The notes under the pieces: model-generated
Databases searched by the model: none
The model's input: the letters and a program-made list of their open reading frames with translations, nothing else
What the model was told of the DNA's origin: nothing
Position numbers and translations under genes: made by a program
IMG/VR virus record: IMGVR_UViG_3300035142_000016
Coordinates: 1 to 45,675 of that record
Length of the DNA: 45,675 bases
Direction: 5' to 3' (one strand)
From: a virus
In this document: in pieces, positions 1 to 7,708 of the stretch
How positions within the stretch are numbered: the stretch's first letter is position 1
Layout: each line of letters starts with the position of its first letter

Positions 1-196
1 TCGGGCTCTGTGTTGTCAACGGCGTGGTAGAAGCGCAACTCGACGTCGATTATGCGGATCACCCCTTCGAGGACATCGCGCACGACACGTTTCGGCTGAC
101 GTCGAACTGGTACGGGGCCGCGCAAATTCTCTACAAGGTCCAGGTCGATTCGGTTTGGTGGGCCAAGGTCCGAATCGGTAACTTCCAAGCGCCCGA
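1..196. repeat. Terminal overlap, left copy
   Basis: Bases 1-196 match 45480-45675 with a single difference (A at 70, C at 45549). The repeat keeps one reading frame open across the junction. It is best explained as assembly overlap of a circular or circularly permuted molecule, not as a biological direct terminal repeat, because it sits in the middle of a gene. Confidence 0.9.
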
Positions 197-404
197 TTAT
201 GACGGGGTCGTGCAAACCGGTGGGATTACCGCGGGAAGCTCCGGTAACGTCAACCTTCACTATGAGGGCGCCGACACGTCGGAGACGCTAACCGTTCATC
301 ACGACCACATGGAAGGCTCGCACGACGCCGCCGCCAACGATGAGTGCCGTATAGCGTTCTTCAAAGACGTCCAGAAGTGGCGGATCAAGGAACTCGAGTG
401 CTAG
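1..404 (+). CDS. Distal tail protein, 3' part (joins 45092-45675 across the ends)
   Basis: This is the C-terminal part of a 263-residue protein whose start is at 45092; codons here begin at position 3. The ends overlap by 196 bases, so the gene is whole in the circular genome. The segment is rich in aromatic and beta-strand residues and has no recognised catalytic motif. It lies downstream of the tape measure and another tail gene, which suggests a tail-tip or adhesin component; that role is inferred from position only. At position 70 this copy encodes Glu where the right-end copy encodes Ala (45549). Confidence 0.75.
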   Translation, partial: GLCVVNGVVEAQLDVDYADHPFEDIAHDTFRLTSNWYGAAQILYKVQVDSVWWAKVRIGNFQAPDYDGVVQTGGITAGSSGNVNLHYEGADTSETLTVHHDHMEGSHDAAANDECRIAFFKDVQKWRIKELEC

Positions 405-407
405 CCG

Positions 408-1430
408 ATGAACTTCCTAATGAGTCCGTCCTGCGACTGTTGCGGCTGTCTCGCCGCCGAAAACGATTTTGCAAGTGGGATCGGCTCCGAATGGACAAAA
501 GCGGGAACGTGGACCGCTGTCGGGGGTTCCATTCGCACCAGTAGCACGAACGCAATCATCTATCGCAACAATGTTGCGCTTTCCGGTCGGCAGTGTGTGA
601 CCGGCGTTATTACGCCGACTGCCGGGGTTCACACGGGAACACCGCGGCTGATCATGGGGTACGATCCCGCAACGGGTTACTATGTTTTCGGCGAGTGTCA
701 TCTTAACGGGACATCGACGCTTCGCGCGCGAATCGGCAAGGTTGATGGGGGCGGAACGACGACGCTTTGTGAATGGAAGGGGAACGTCCCCGCCGGTCAA
801 AACGTCTTGAATTCGCTAACCTTCGACGGGTCCTACTTTGTGCTCGGCGAATTGTCGGGCTTGACGATGAACGCCTACAACGATCTACATTTGATCTACC
901 CAAGCGGGAATATCCTTCCTGGAACTCGCGCCGGTTTTGGCATGGGGGCCGTCGGTGATTCTACGTGCGACTTCGACGACTTCCGTTTGTTCTCGGACGT
1001 TTACCCCAACAAAACCGACTGCGTCCAGCACGCGAACTGCTGCCAAGATTGCGCGCCGGAACAGATGCAAGTGGTGATCGCGGGCGACTTCGACCCCTAC
1101 AGCGTCAACGCGGCTTGCCGCGAGTTTCCCGGTACGTACGTCTTGACACGAGCAAAACTCACGAGCAACGCTTCATGCGGTTGGGAAGGGACATTTTCGC
1201 CGGTCTATCCGGAGATCTACACGAAGTACGTTTACGTCTCGTATCAGCCGGGCGTTTGTCAAGTGCGGATCGAGACGACGGTCGGCGTGACGGTCTATCA
1301 TGTCTTGTTTCAAACGACCAGCACACCCACGCAACCCTGTACCGATCTTGCCGACGTAGTCCCGTACCATTCGCACAACGGTTGCAGTTTGGATAGCTCG
1401 ACGAAAACCGCAACGGTAACGGCTTTGTGA
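408..1430 (+). CDS. Cysteine-rich tail/adhesin-like protein
   Basis: A 340-residue protein starting 4 bases after the previous gene. Residues about 25-200 look like a LamG/concanavalin-type beta-sandwich, with the ending GFGMGAVGDSTCDFDDFRLF typical of such folds. The rest carries many cysteines, including SCDCCGC near the N terminus and CCQDC in the middle. No enzyme motif is visible. Its place after the tape measure and distal tail genes suggests a virion surface or receptor-binding component; this is inference. An alternative start is the ATG at 420. The next gene starts inside its stop codon (ATG at 1430), so the two are translationally coupled. Confidence 0.7.
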   Translation: MNFLMSPSCDCCGCLAAENDFASGIGSEWTKAGTWTAVGGSIRTSSTNAIIYRNNVALSGRQCVTGVITPTAGVHTGTPRLIMGYDPATGYYVFGECHLNGTSTLRARIGKVDGGGTTTLCEWKGNVPAGQNVLNSLTFDGSYFVLGELSGLTMNAYNDLHLIYPSGNILPGTRAGFGMGAVGDSTCDFDDFRLFSDVYPNKTDCVQHANCCQDCAPEQMQVVIAGDFDPYSVNAACREFPGTYVLTRAKLTSNASCGWEGTFSPVYPEIYTKYVYVSYQPGVCQVRIETTVGVTVYHVLFQTTSTPTQPCTDLADVVPYHSHNGCSLDSSTKTATVTAL

Positions 1431-2674
1431 TGTGGCAATGCCCAAAATGCGAGCTGCAACTCTCCGGCGCGCCGCCCCCTCCGATTCGGTGCGGTTGCGG
1501 GTTCGTCGATCTCTCGCCGCAATACGCCGACGGCGACACGCCGAAAGCCGCGGCGCGTGTCATCAGCAACTACCGCCCCCGGATCCCGGAAAGCCACAAG
1601 GAAGCGCGGCTCGAGCTTTGCCGCGATTGCGAACACATGCCCTGCCTGGGTTGCGGGCATGAACGCCTGACGGGCTATCTCGACACCAAATGCCCAAACG
1701 GGAAATGGGCGCCGCCGGCGTGTGACGTGCTCTACATCCGGCAACCCGGGCTAACCGACAAGTGGGCTTGGCACGGTCGGCACATGACGACCCTTGCGGA
1801 CGCCGCGGGAATTGCCTTAATCTACTGCCACCTTCTGCCGTTCGAGGATGAAGTCGAAAGAATTGAAACGCTCCGGCCGCGGCTGGTGATCAACTCGGCG
1901 CTCGCGATGACGGCGGAGAATATCCGGACGCTTTCCGATCGGTTTCCCGAGACGGTTTTCGTCACAATCAACCATTCGGCGGAATCGCATCTAGCCACGC
2001 ATCCGACGCTACAACCCAAATACCTCGACCATTTGCGGCTTGCCGAAAACAACCCGAATTGTTGGATAGGCAATCCCGACCCCCGGAATACAATGGGGCT
2101 TTTGCTCGATCGCCACGTCTGGATACCAAACGTTGTAATCCAGAAAATGAACGGCGTCCGGCGGTTGGGAAACCCTCCGACGTTGTCCCTAATCGCGAGG
2201 CACGATCCGGTCAAAAATCTCCCGGGGCAGCTCATGGCGGCGGCGATCGCTTCGAAGCGGCTACCGCTGAGGCTACGAGTCGCGGTCCGCAATGGAGACC
2301 CGGACATTATCCGCGGTTGGCTCGAGCGTGGCAGGGTCGAAGTCGAGATCCTCGAATGGGTGCGCTGGGTCTCGCATTTGACGCGGCTCGACAGTACGGA
2401 TGTCGGGCTGCAAGTCAGCTTTTGCGAGAGCTTCAACTATTGCGCCCTCGATCACTGTATGCGCGGCGTTCCGGTCGTCGGTAGCCAGGCGATCCAGTTT
2501 TTGCCGGAGTCGTGGAAGGCGGACCCAACCGACCCGGCAGACATCGCCGCGCGAGTGCTCGCCATCATCGAGGATTACCCGGCGCAATCGGCGGTCGCCA
2601 TCCAAACCGCAAACGCTGTCGCCGAGCACAACAACGCCGCATTCGTTCGCGTTCTTCAGGAGCTGCTTTCGTGA
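1430..2674 (+). CDS. Zinc-ribbon plus GT-B-type glycosyltransferase-like protein
   Basis: A 414-residue protein. The first 75 residues have several Cys pairs (CPKC, CGCG, CRDC, CLGCGH) that look like zinc-binding ribbons. The remainder resembles group-1 (GT-B) glycosyltransferases: LSLIARHDPVKNLPGQLMAA matches the usual start of the C-terminal Rossmann domain, and SFCESFNYCALDHCMRGVPV matches the nucleotide-sugar-binding region with E-x-F. The start is the ATG overlapping the previous stop; an in-frame GTG lies one codon upstream. It is followed, with overlap, by a sulfotransferase gene, so the pair probably modifies a glycan. Target (virion protein or host surface) is unknown. Confidence 0.7.
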   Translation: MWQCPKCELQLSGAPPPPIRCGCGFVDLSPQYADGDTPKAAARVISNYRPRIPESHKEARLELCRDCEHMPCLGCGHERLTGYLDTKCPNGKWAPPACDVLYIRQPGLTDKWAWHGRHMTTLADAAGIALIYCHLLPFEDEVERIETLRPRLVINSALAMTAENIRTLSDRFPETVFVTINHSAESHLATHPTLQPKYLDHLRLAENNPNCWIGNPDPRNTMGLLLDRHVWIPNVVIQKMNGVRRLGNPPTLSLIARHDPVKNLPGQLMAAAIASKRLPLRLRVAVRNGDPDIIRGWLERGRVEVEILEWVRWVSHLTRLDSTDVGLQVSFCESFNYCALDHCMRGVPVVGSQAIQFLPESWKADPTDPADIAARVLAIIEDYPAQSAVAIQTANAVAEHNNAAFVRVLQELLS

Positions 2675-3243
2675 ACTTTTGGATTGCCGCATGCGGAAGG
2701 TCGGGTACGACGTGGTTGGCTTGGATGCTCGACCACTCACCGACACACACCGTACGCCACGAGCAAGCCGACAAGCACACCGCGCACGCTCCGGAGTATT
2801 GGCAGCCGTTCCCCGTCGAACGATGGTCTGGGGGTAACTACGGCGAGTGTCACGGGCATCTGAGGCGGTATCTCTCCCCAGCGTACGTCGGGCCGGAACG
2901 AAACATCCCGCGGCGTGCGGTGTTGCGCCGGAACGTGAAGGACGTCATCGCGTCGTGGATGAACCGACGGCAAAGACAGGCGCACGATTTGCCGTGGATC
3001 GTGCGCGCCGTCTGTCGCATTGATCGACTATTGGTGGACTATGCGGCGAGTGATCCCGGTTGTCGGGAGATCCACCTGGAAGATATCAGCGGTTGCCTGC
3101 GCGACGCTCAAGAGCTGGTCGACTGGCTCGAGTTGGACTTCGAGGTAACGCCTCGTATGCTGTTGACGCGGAAAAACGCGACCGCGTCGCGCTGGTGGGA
3201 GTGGGATAGCAACGCCGACAAGATCTTCGACGCATTATCATGA
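2671..3243 (+). CDS. Sulfotransferase-family protein
   Basis: A 190-residue protein with a GTG start at 2671 that overlaps the previous stop, and AGGAG placed 8 bases upstream; this start puts the PAPS 5'-phosphosulfate loop (CGRSGTTWLAWML) right at the N terminus as in the family. The second family motif, for the 3'-phosphate of PAPS, fits RRAVLRRNVKDVIASWMNRR. Sulfotransferases move sulfate from PAPS to a hydroxyl or amine, often on sugars. Next to a glycosyltransferase, a sulfated glycan product is the natural inference. It ends the rightward late transcript and faces leftward genes. Confidence 0.75.
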   Translation: MNFWIAACGRSGTTWLAWMLDHSPTHTVRHEQADKHTAHAPEYWQPFPVERWSGGNYGECHGHLRRYLSPAYVGPERNIPRRAVLRRNVKDVIASWMNRRQRQAHDLPWIVRAVCRIDRLLVDYAASDPGCREIHLEDISGCLRDAQELVDWLELDFEVTPRMLLTRKNATASRWWEWDSNADKIFDALS

Positions 3244-3280
3244 AAAATATCGTTATTCTGTCATCTCGCAAACAGAATCG
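3243..3280 (-). terminator. Terminator candidate for the leftward genes
   Basis: ATTCTGT (3255-3261) pairs with ACAGAAT (3272-3278) over a 10-base loop. Read leftward it is followed within six bases by TATTTTT. It overlaps the last codons of the 3253-3471 gene and lies between convergent genes, where a terminator is expected. Confidence 0.45.
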
Positions 3281-3471
3281 GAATCCTCTTTGGCGGGAGA
3301 GATTCGCAACCCAATACACTCGATGTCAACCCCCATAGCGCTACCCGGCAGGTTGTCCATGAGTTTTCTCAGCAATGACGCCAAGTTTGCTGATTCAACG
3401 GGGTTTGTGCTGTTTGGTGCCGTAACAACACCGCCCGGCCCTTTGATTGTGAAAAAGATGTCCCACTTCAT
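3253..3471 (-). CDS. Small protein of unknown function
   Basis: A 72-residue protein read leftward. The ATG (3469-3471) has a clear ribosome site, GGGGAGGAA, seven bases upstream, which is why I accept it over the overlapping rightward frames. The N terminus (MKWDIFFTIKGPGG) looks like a beta-hairpin; no family was recognised. It is the last gene of the leftward block after the DNA methylase, 34 bases away. Confidence 0.6.
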   Translation of the reverse strand: MKWDIFFTIKGPGGVVTAPNSTNPVESANLASLLRKLMDNLPGSAMGVDIECIGLRISPAKEDSDSVCEMTE

Positions 3472-3505
3472 TGCTCGTTTCCTCCCCGTAAAACGCCTCG
3501 GTTTG

Positions 3506-4591
3506 TCAAGCAGATTTCGTCCGCATAATCAATACGTCCTCGTGGTCGATTCGGGGCGAGCCCTTCGACTCACAGAGACGCCTAAAGAACGATTTTCTTT
3601 CGACTGTCCGAACCTCTTCCCCGCCGAATAGCGATGGATGCCGCTCCTCTTTGACAAGGCTTGCCTGTATCCATTCCACCATCTGGAAGCCGCACGCCTC
3701 GCACAACCGCCGCCAGTCGTCGGAGAAGGGGACACGTTTGCCAGCGCGAACGAAGTCCTTAAGAACCCACACCGCTACGCCCCCCGGCTTCAAGATGGCG
3801 TGGCATTGCTGGACTATCTCGCGTGCAGCGGACCAGAAGGTCTCGCCTTCCGTGTGTTTGAGTTGCCCAGGCGAATCGCCGTAGGTCTTTTGCTCGTCGC
3901 GTTTCAGTTGCCGTAGTCGCGCCTCATCACTCGCACCATGCCCACGACCAGCCTGCAGAGCGTCCCTTGGATCCTTGAACTTCCCTTCACGGAAGCCGCC
4001 TTCGCAGTTTTTCTCCCACGGTGGGCTCGTCACCACTGCGTCTACGTCGCCTGCCTTCATGCCGCCGAGCTGGCCAGGGGTGTCGCCGTAGTCATCGATA
4101 CACCGCTTGCCTTGCGTTAATCCTTGGCCCGTTTTGGGAACGCCGCCGCTTAACGCCGTTTCGCTATACGGTGGCGAGCTTACGATGCAGTCCGCTTGCC
4201 CCCCCAGAATCGCACACAGTTGCCGAGAATCGCCCTGAACGATACTTGCGTCCCCGTTTGGGTAGAATGTCGCCCACTTGTCGAGGTTGGCTTGGGCTAA
4301 TTCTCGAAAGCGAGGCTCCAATTCCACTCCGCGCCAGATAGCCCCGATCTGCAGCGCTCCCAACGCACCGAGAGCCACGCCACCGAACGGATCGACCACA
4401 ACGGAGCCGGAGCCGATGCCGTAGTTGCTCGCAAGGTGCTGGTAGATTCGACGAATCATGCCAGGGGCGAACTTGGCCGGTCACGGGTGGGCGAAGGCTT
4501 CGTCCACAATTACGGATTTCCAGGTGTCGTCATAACACCCGTTCCATGTTGTGGTAAGCCAATCGCCCACCCTTGTTTCCTTATTTGACAT
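3506..4591 (-). pseudogene. N4/N6 DNA methylase interrupted by an in-frame TGA
   Basis: Read leftward, codons from the ATG at 4591 give 36 residues ending DEAFAHP, then TGA (4481-4483), then PAKFAPGMIRRIYQHL and the rest of the enzyme in the same frame. HPAKF is the conserved start of this methylase family, so the stop falls inside a conserved motif, with the Pro codon duplicated on either side. The body (317 residues from ATG 4459) has the AdoMet motif DPFGG and two catalytic-type motifs, SSPPYSE and TSPPWE, which suits amino-methylation of A or C. ATG 4459 has no ribosome site. Options are a dead gene, stop read-through, two translated pieces, or a sequence error. Other genes here end in TGA, so reassignment is unlikely. 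Confidence 0.75.
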
Positions 4592-4620
4592 GCTTCCAAA
4601 GCTGGTACTTGACGCGGAGG

Positions 4621-4980
4621 CTATTGGCGAGGCGGTGAAATTGTTCGATCGAACGCGGATGCGGCTTCGATAATCTCGTCGGCCGTTTTGCCAAGGATCT
4701 GGTCGGCGTACCACGTCGCGGCGTCGGCGTCTTGGCCGCGGCGTTGGTACTCTCGAAATAGGGCGGCTTCCGCTTTGAAAAACGCGATCCGCTTGGCCCC
4801 GACGTCAAGCGAACCGTGCACGCTGTCGGCGTATGTCATCGCCGCGCTGGCTCTGTCGAAAGCTTTATCGGCGGCGGCTCGTTCTTCCGGCGTTTGCGGC
4901 TCGACGCCTTCGATCTCGATCACGTGTTCGTGCCGGACGGTGCATCCGACCAGCAGGAATATCGGTAGTAGCCAACGCAT
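4621..4980 (-). CDS. Small lipoprotein
   Basis: A 119-residue protein beginning MRWLLPIFLLVGC, a short positive start, hydrophobic core and lipobox (LVGC) that predict lipid attachment at Cys13. The rest is alanine- and glutamate-rich and probably helical. I chose ATG 4980 because GGGAGG lies 11 bases upstream; an in-frame GTG at 4989 is too close to that site. It diverges from the repressor gene, with an operator between them, so it may be expressed from the repressor-controlled region. Phage lipoproteins in such places often block superinfection or alter the envelope; that is inference. Confidence 0.65.
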   Translation of the reverse strand: MRWLLPIFLLVGCTVRHEHVIEIEGVEPQTPEERAAADKAFDRASAAMTYADSVHGSLDVGAKRIAFFKAEAALFREYQRRGQDADAATWYADQILGKTADEIIEAASAFDRTISPPRQ

Positions 4981-4997
4981 GATTGTCACAACCTCCC

Positions 4998-5028
4998 TTG
5001 AATAAGTTAGCGTAGACGCTAATATAAT
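4998..5028 (+). promoter_or_regulatory. Repressor promoter
   Basis: TTGAAT (4998-5003) and a perfect TATAAT (5023-5028) separated by 19 bases precede the repressor. Predicted initiation near 5035 falls at or just beyond the first ATG (5032), so the mRNA would be leaderless or start at ATG 5041. The spacer contains the operator. Confidence 0.55.
5007..5022. promoter_or_regulatory. Operator 1: inverted repeat
   Basis: TTAGCGT-AG-ACGCTAA is a perfect dyad of 7-base arms lying in the repressor promoter spacer, touching the -10 box. The same two arms recur at 5280-5296. Binding by the neighbouring HTH protein is inferred from position and duplication. Confidence 0.7.
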
Positions 5029-5031
5029 GTC

Positions 5032-5265
5032 ATGTCAACTATGCCACTACTGCAGAACTTCGCGGACAACCTGCGGGATGCTATGGAAGAGCGTGGGATA
5101 ACCGGTGCGGAACTGGCTCGGCTGTCGGGTTTGCACTTCGTCACGATTTCCCGAATTCTGAACGGGAAACTATGCCCGACGCTCGAGACTTGCGAGAAAC
5201 TCGCGAACGCTGCCGGCATGCGTCCCGATACCGCGTTTCTCGAACCGCTCAAAAAAAACCGCTGA
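5032..5265 (+). CDS. Cro/CI-like HTH repressor
   Basis: A 77-residue protein with one XRE-type helix-turn-helix: NLRDAMEERGITGAELARLS forms the first helices, with the recognition helix around HFVTISRILNGK. It is single-domain, the size of Cro or small Cro/C1-type regulators, with no cleavage or oligomerisation domain visible. Identical operator arms lie immediately before and after the gene, over its own promoter and over the rightward early promoter, so it likely represses both. No Shine-Dalgarno sequence precedes ATG 5032 or ATG 5041 (which would give 74 residues); leaderless translation is plausible. Without an integrase, whether it supports lysogeny is open. Confidence 0.85.
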   Translation: MSTMPLLQNFADNLRDAMEERGITGAELARLSGLHFVTISRILNGKLCPTLETCEKLANAAGMRPDTAFLEPLKKNR

Positions 5266-5271
5266 CAGGGC

Positions 5272-5299
5272 TTGACTGGTTAGCGTGAGACGCTAAGAT
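5272..5299 (+). promoter_or_regulatory. Rightward early promoter
   Basis: TTGACT (5272-5277) and TAAGAT (5294-5299) are separated by 16 bases. The operator at 5280-5296 covers the spacer and -10 box. Initiation is expected near 5306, driving the recombination genes. Confidence 0.65.
5280..5296. promoter_or_regulatory. Operator 2: inverted repeat
   Basis: TTAGCGT-GAG-ACGCTAA has the same 7-base arms as operator 1 but a 3-base centre in place of 2. It overlaps the -10 region of the early promoter, so bound repressor would block polymerase. The different centre length may set different affinities. Confidence 0.7.
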
Positions 5300-5326
5300 A
5301 GCCGGTAGCGTTACCGGCTTTTTTTT
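5300..5326 (+). terminator. Intrinsic terminator overlapping the early start site
   Basis: GCCGGTA (5301-5307) pairs with TACCGGC (5312-5318) over a GCGT loop and is followed by eight T (5319-5326). It would end the repressor transcript. The early promoter should start at about 5306, inside the left arm, so early RNA cannot form the full hairpin. Confidence 0.8.
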
Positions 5327-5345
5327 GGACTCGAAGGCAGCGATT

Positions 5346-6272
5346 ATGTCTCCCGACGTCATCGAATGTACGACCCGCCCCGAATGGCTGCAGCGTCGCC
5401 GCGATTTTCTGCAATCCACCGATTCGGCGGCAATTCTCGGCGTCGGGTACGACGGAACGAGCGAGCATACCGTTTGGTACGACAAAATTCACGGCGGCGA
5501 CGATCCGGAGGTCGCGAAGCGGCTGCAGATCGGGAAGCTGATCGAGCCGAGCTTGCGCGAGATCTTCACGCTCGAGACGGAGTTGCCTTGCGAGCCGGCC
5601 GGCGAGTTCTCGATCTACCGTCATCCTGAGATCTCCTACATCGGCGCGACGCTGGATGCGTGGACGGAGGATCCGCAATTCGGACGGGTCCCGGTCGAGT
5701 TGAAGAACGTCGACCAGTTTCTAGCCGGCGATTGGGGAGGCAACGAGCCGCCTTTGAAGTTCACGGTTCAAGTTCAACACCAGATGTTGGCGACCGGTAC
5801 CAACTGCGCGTACGTCTTCGCGCTGATCGGCGGCAACTCTCCGGTATCGATTCGGGTCGAGCGTCACCAGGATTTCATCAACGGGTTGATGATGAAGCTC
5901 GCGGATTTTTGGGGATACGTCCAGCGCCGCGAGTGCCCTCCGGCAGACGAGACGGCGGCGGCTTCTCGTGTGTTGGCGAAGTTGTATCCGCACGACAGCG
6001 GCGAGACGGTGGATCTTCCGGCGGAGTTGGGGGAGACGCACTTCAATCTGAAGCGCGCGAAGGGGACGATCGCCGACGCGGAGCGCGTGAAGTCCTACTG
6101 CGAGAATCAGATCAAGGAGGCGATCGGCGGCGCGACGTGGGGGAGGATTCCCGGCGTCAACGGTTACTACTCGTGGAAGCGACAAAGTCGGGTCGTGCGT
6201 TGTCCGCATTGTGACGAGATCACGAGCGAGGCGGAGTTCCGAGTTCTGCGGAAGTGCAAGCGGAATCGGTAG
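5346..6272 (+). CDS. YqaJ-type (lambda Exo-like) recombination exonuclease
   Basis: A 308-residue PD-(D/E)XK nuclease. The core shows EPSLREIFTLET, then GATLDAW and VPVELKNV, which match the metal-binding Asp and the E-x-K of YqaJ/lambda exonuclease. Such enzymes resect double-stranded ends 5'->3' and hand the strand to a partner annealase; the RecT gene lies 350 bases downstream. The start ATG 5346 has GAAGG eight bases upstream; a TTG at 5325 would place the start inside the terminator tail. It is the first large gene after the repressor-controlled promoter. Confidence 0.85.
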   Translation: MSPDVIECTTRPEWLQRRRDFLQSTDSAAILGVGYDGTSEHTVWYDKIHGGDDPEVAKRLQIGKLIEPSLREIFTLETELPCEPAGEFSIYRHPEISYIGATLDAWTEDPQFGRVPVELKNVDQFLAGDWGGNEPPLKFTVQVQHQMLATGTNCAYVFALIGGNSPVSIRVERHQDFINGLMMKLADFWGYVQRRECPPADETAAASRVLAKLYPHDSGETVDLPAELGETHFNLKRAKGTIADAERVKSYCENQIKEAIGGATWGRIPGVNGYYSWKRQSRVVRCPHCDEITSEAEFRVLRKCKRNR

Positions 6273-6274
6273 CG

Positions 6275-6376
6275 ATGACTCTCCTAACGTTTTTGGAAAG
6301 TATCGGCGTGCAGTTTTCCCTCGACTGGGATGATCAAGTGAGACCAGAACGAGAAAGACTGATATGCAGGTCATGA
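6275..6376 (+). CDS. Very short ORF, doubtful
   Basis: A 33-codon frame directly after the exonuclease gene, overlapping the start of the next small gene. It has no good ribosome site and no recognisable motif. It fills an otherwise empty 90-base gap and may simply be leader sequence. Confidence 0.25.
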   Translation: MTLLTFLESIGVQFSLDWDDQVRPERERLICRS

Positions 6377-6528
6377 CGCCAATCGACAAGAATCGCACCG
6401 CGATTTGGAATTATGTCGTGTTTATCTGCCCCCGATGTTTGGAAACGAAACACGTACCAGTTCCGGTGGAACGCCACCCTATATGTCGGTGTGACGAAGA
6501 TGACGAAGATGACGAGGATGACGAATAG
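6364..6528 (+). CDS. Small zinc-ribbon protein with acidic tail
   Basis: A 54-residue frame. Cys pairs in FICPRCLETKH and PICRCD could bind one zinc ion. The last 11 residues are only Asp and Glu (DEDDEDDEDDE), encoded by a tandem GACGAAGAT-like repeat. The ribosome site is weak, and an ATG at 6373 is an alternative start. It sits between the exonuclease and RecT genes. Function is unknown; an acidic tail could mimic DNA or contact a basic partner, but nothing here proves it. Confidence 0.5.
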   Translation: MQVMTPIDKNRTAIWNYVVFICPRCLETKHVPVPVERHPICRCDEDDEDDEDDE

Positions 6529-6619
6529 CGAACCCTCGCAACGGCGAATTAGCCGAAAATAACTGGTGACGATGCGAAGCGAAGTAGTCATATAGAGACC
6601 AAATAGGAGACCAAGACAA

Positions 6620-7588
6620 ATGGCGACAGCCCCAACGGAACAACAGGGCGCGGCGGTACCGGTAGCAACGCCACAATTCGACGAAGTCGTTGCGGCGACA
6701 GAACAGCGGCGATCGATCGCAAGGGAAGCGGCGGCGCTTCTGGGAGTCAGTCCCGATAAGCTATGCGGACTTCTGCGCAACGTCTGGACGACGTCGAAAG
6801 GTCAGCCGGATTTGACGGATCAAGAGATGTTTTCGGGAATCTCCCTCGTGGCGCGGTATCGCCTCGATCCGATCACGCGAGAGATCTACGTCACGAAAAC
6901 GCAAGGTCGGTTGATCACCGTTATCGGAATCGACGGCTGGATCAAGATCCTTGATCGGACGGACCACTACGACGGCTTCGAAGTTGATATACATCACGAT
7001 GAAAAGGGGCGCCTTGAGTGGGTCGAGACGACGATCTACAGCAAAACGCGGAGCAAGCCGACCAGCTACCGCGCTTACTGGTCGGAATATGAGAAGGTCG
7101 GCGGCTTCGTCTCGAAAAACATGCCTTCTCACATGCTGCGGATATTTTCCCTCCGGCATGCGGCGCGGTTGTTCGTTCCGCTTGGCGCGACGGTCGTGAC
7201 CGAAGAAGAAGCCCAATACCTGATGCAACCGCAAGACGCACCGGGACAACCTTCGAGCTTGGACGAGTTGACCGAACGGCTGATGCAACCGGTCGAGAAG
7301 CCGGACGTGACGTCTGCGGAGCCGGGGGAGGGGATTGTCGAGAATTGCGAGGCGTCGCCGGATCCGAAGGCGAAGCCAAAGGACGCAGTAGCGGAGGACA
7401 GCGAACAGGCTTTGCACGACGCGACGACGCGCGCGATGAACGAGCTAGAAGTCTGCGAAACGCTGCAGGACGTCGGGAAGGCAATCAAGGATCTCAAGGG
7501 ACTAATCGACCGCGAGGACTGGCTCGAACGCCTCGAAGCAATGGGAGAGAGTCGGCGCGAACAGATTCGGGCGCAGCGGAAGAAGTAA
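6620..7588 (+). CDS. recT: RecT/Bet-family single-strand annealing protein
   Basis: A 322-residue protein. The RecT/Bet core is clear: the run YRLDPITREIYVTK followed by GRLITVIGIDGWIKI, then the Y-S-K and MPSHMLRIFSLRHAARL segments near residues 150-190. The family coats single strands and anneals complementary DNA, working with the exonuclease upstream. The C-terminal third is acidic and helical, as usual. The start has GGAG 11 bases upstream. It ends just before a strong terminator, closing the first early unit. Confidence 0.85.
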   Translation: MATAPTEQQGAAVPVATPQFDEVVAATEQRRSIAREAAALLGVSPDKLCGLLRNVWTTSKGQPDLTDQEMFSGISLVARYRLDPITREIYVTKTQGRLITVIGIDGWIKILDRTDHYDGFEVDIHHDEKGRLEWVETTIYSKTRSKPTSYRAYWSEYEKVGGFVSKNMPSHMLRIFSLRHAARLFVPLGATVVTEEEAQYLMQPQDAPGQPSSLDELTERLMQPVEKPDVTSAEPGEGIVENCEASPDPKAKPKDAVAEDSEQALHDATTRAMNELEVCETLQDVGKAIKDLKGLIDREDWLERLEAMGESRREQIRAQRKK

Positions 7589-7594
7589 CTACAC

Positions 7595-7672
7595 ACGCAA
7601 CGCGGCTAGGCGTTGGTTGATCGCCGACGTCGAACGTCGCTACCTGGACCGGCTGCCGTGTTGCGTTTTTTT
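7595..7672 (+). terminator. Branched terminator after recT
   Basis: ACGCAACGCGGC (7595-7606) pairs with GCCGTGTTGCGT (7655-7666), twelve pairs including one G-U, and is followed by seven T. The 48-base interior contains another perfect hairpin, CGACGT-CGA-ACGTCG (7625-7639). The long interior is unusual for a simple terminator. Confidence 0.7.
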
Positions 7673-7708
7673 CAGTCCGGGGGATTCATTGCCAGGAGTG
7701 AAAATTAA

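Noticed and set aside
1-196. True direct terminal repeats of a linear genome
   Set aside because: The repeat lies in the middle of a gene that is continuous across the joint, and its length fits assembly overlap.
5032-5265. Evidence for a temperate phage
   Set aside because: A Cro/CI-like regulator and operators are present but no integrase, attachment site or partition gene was seen, so lysogeny is not claimed.
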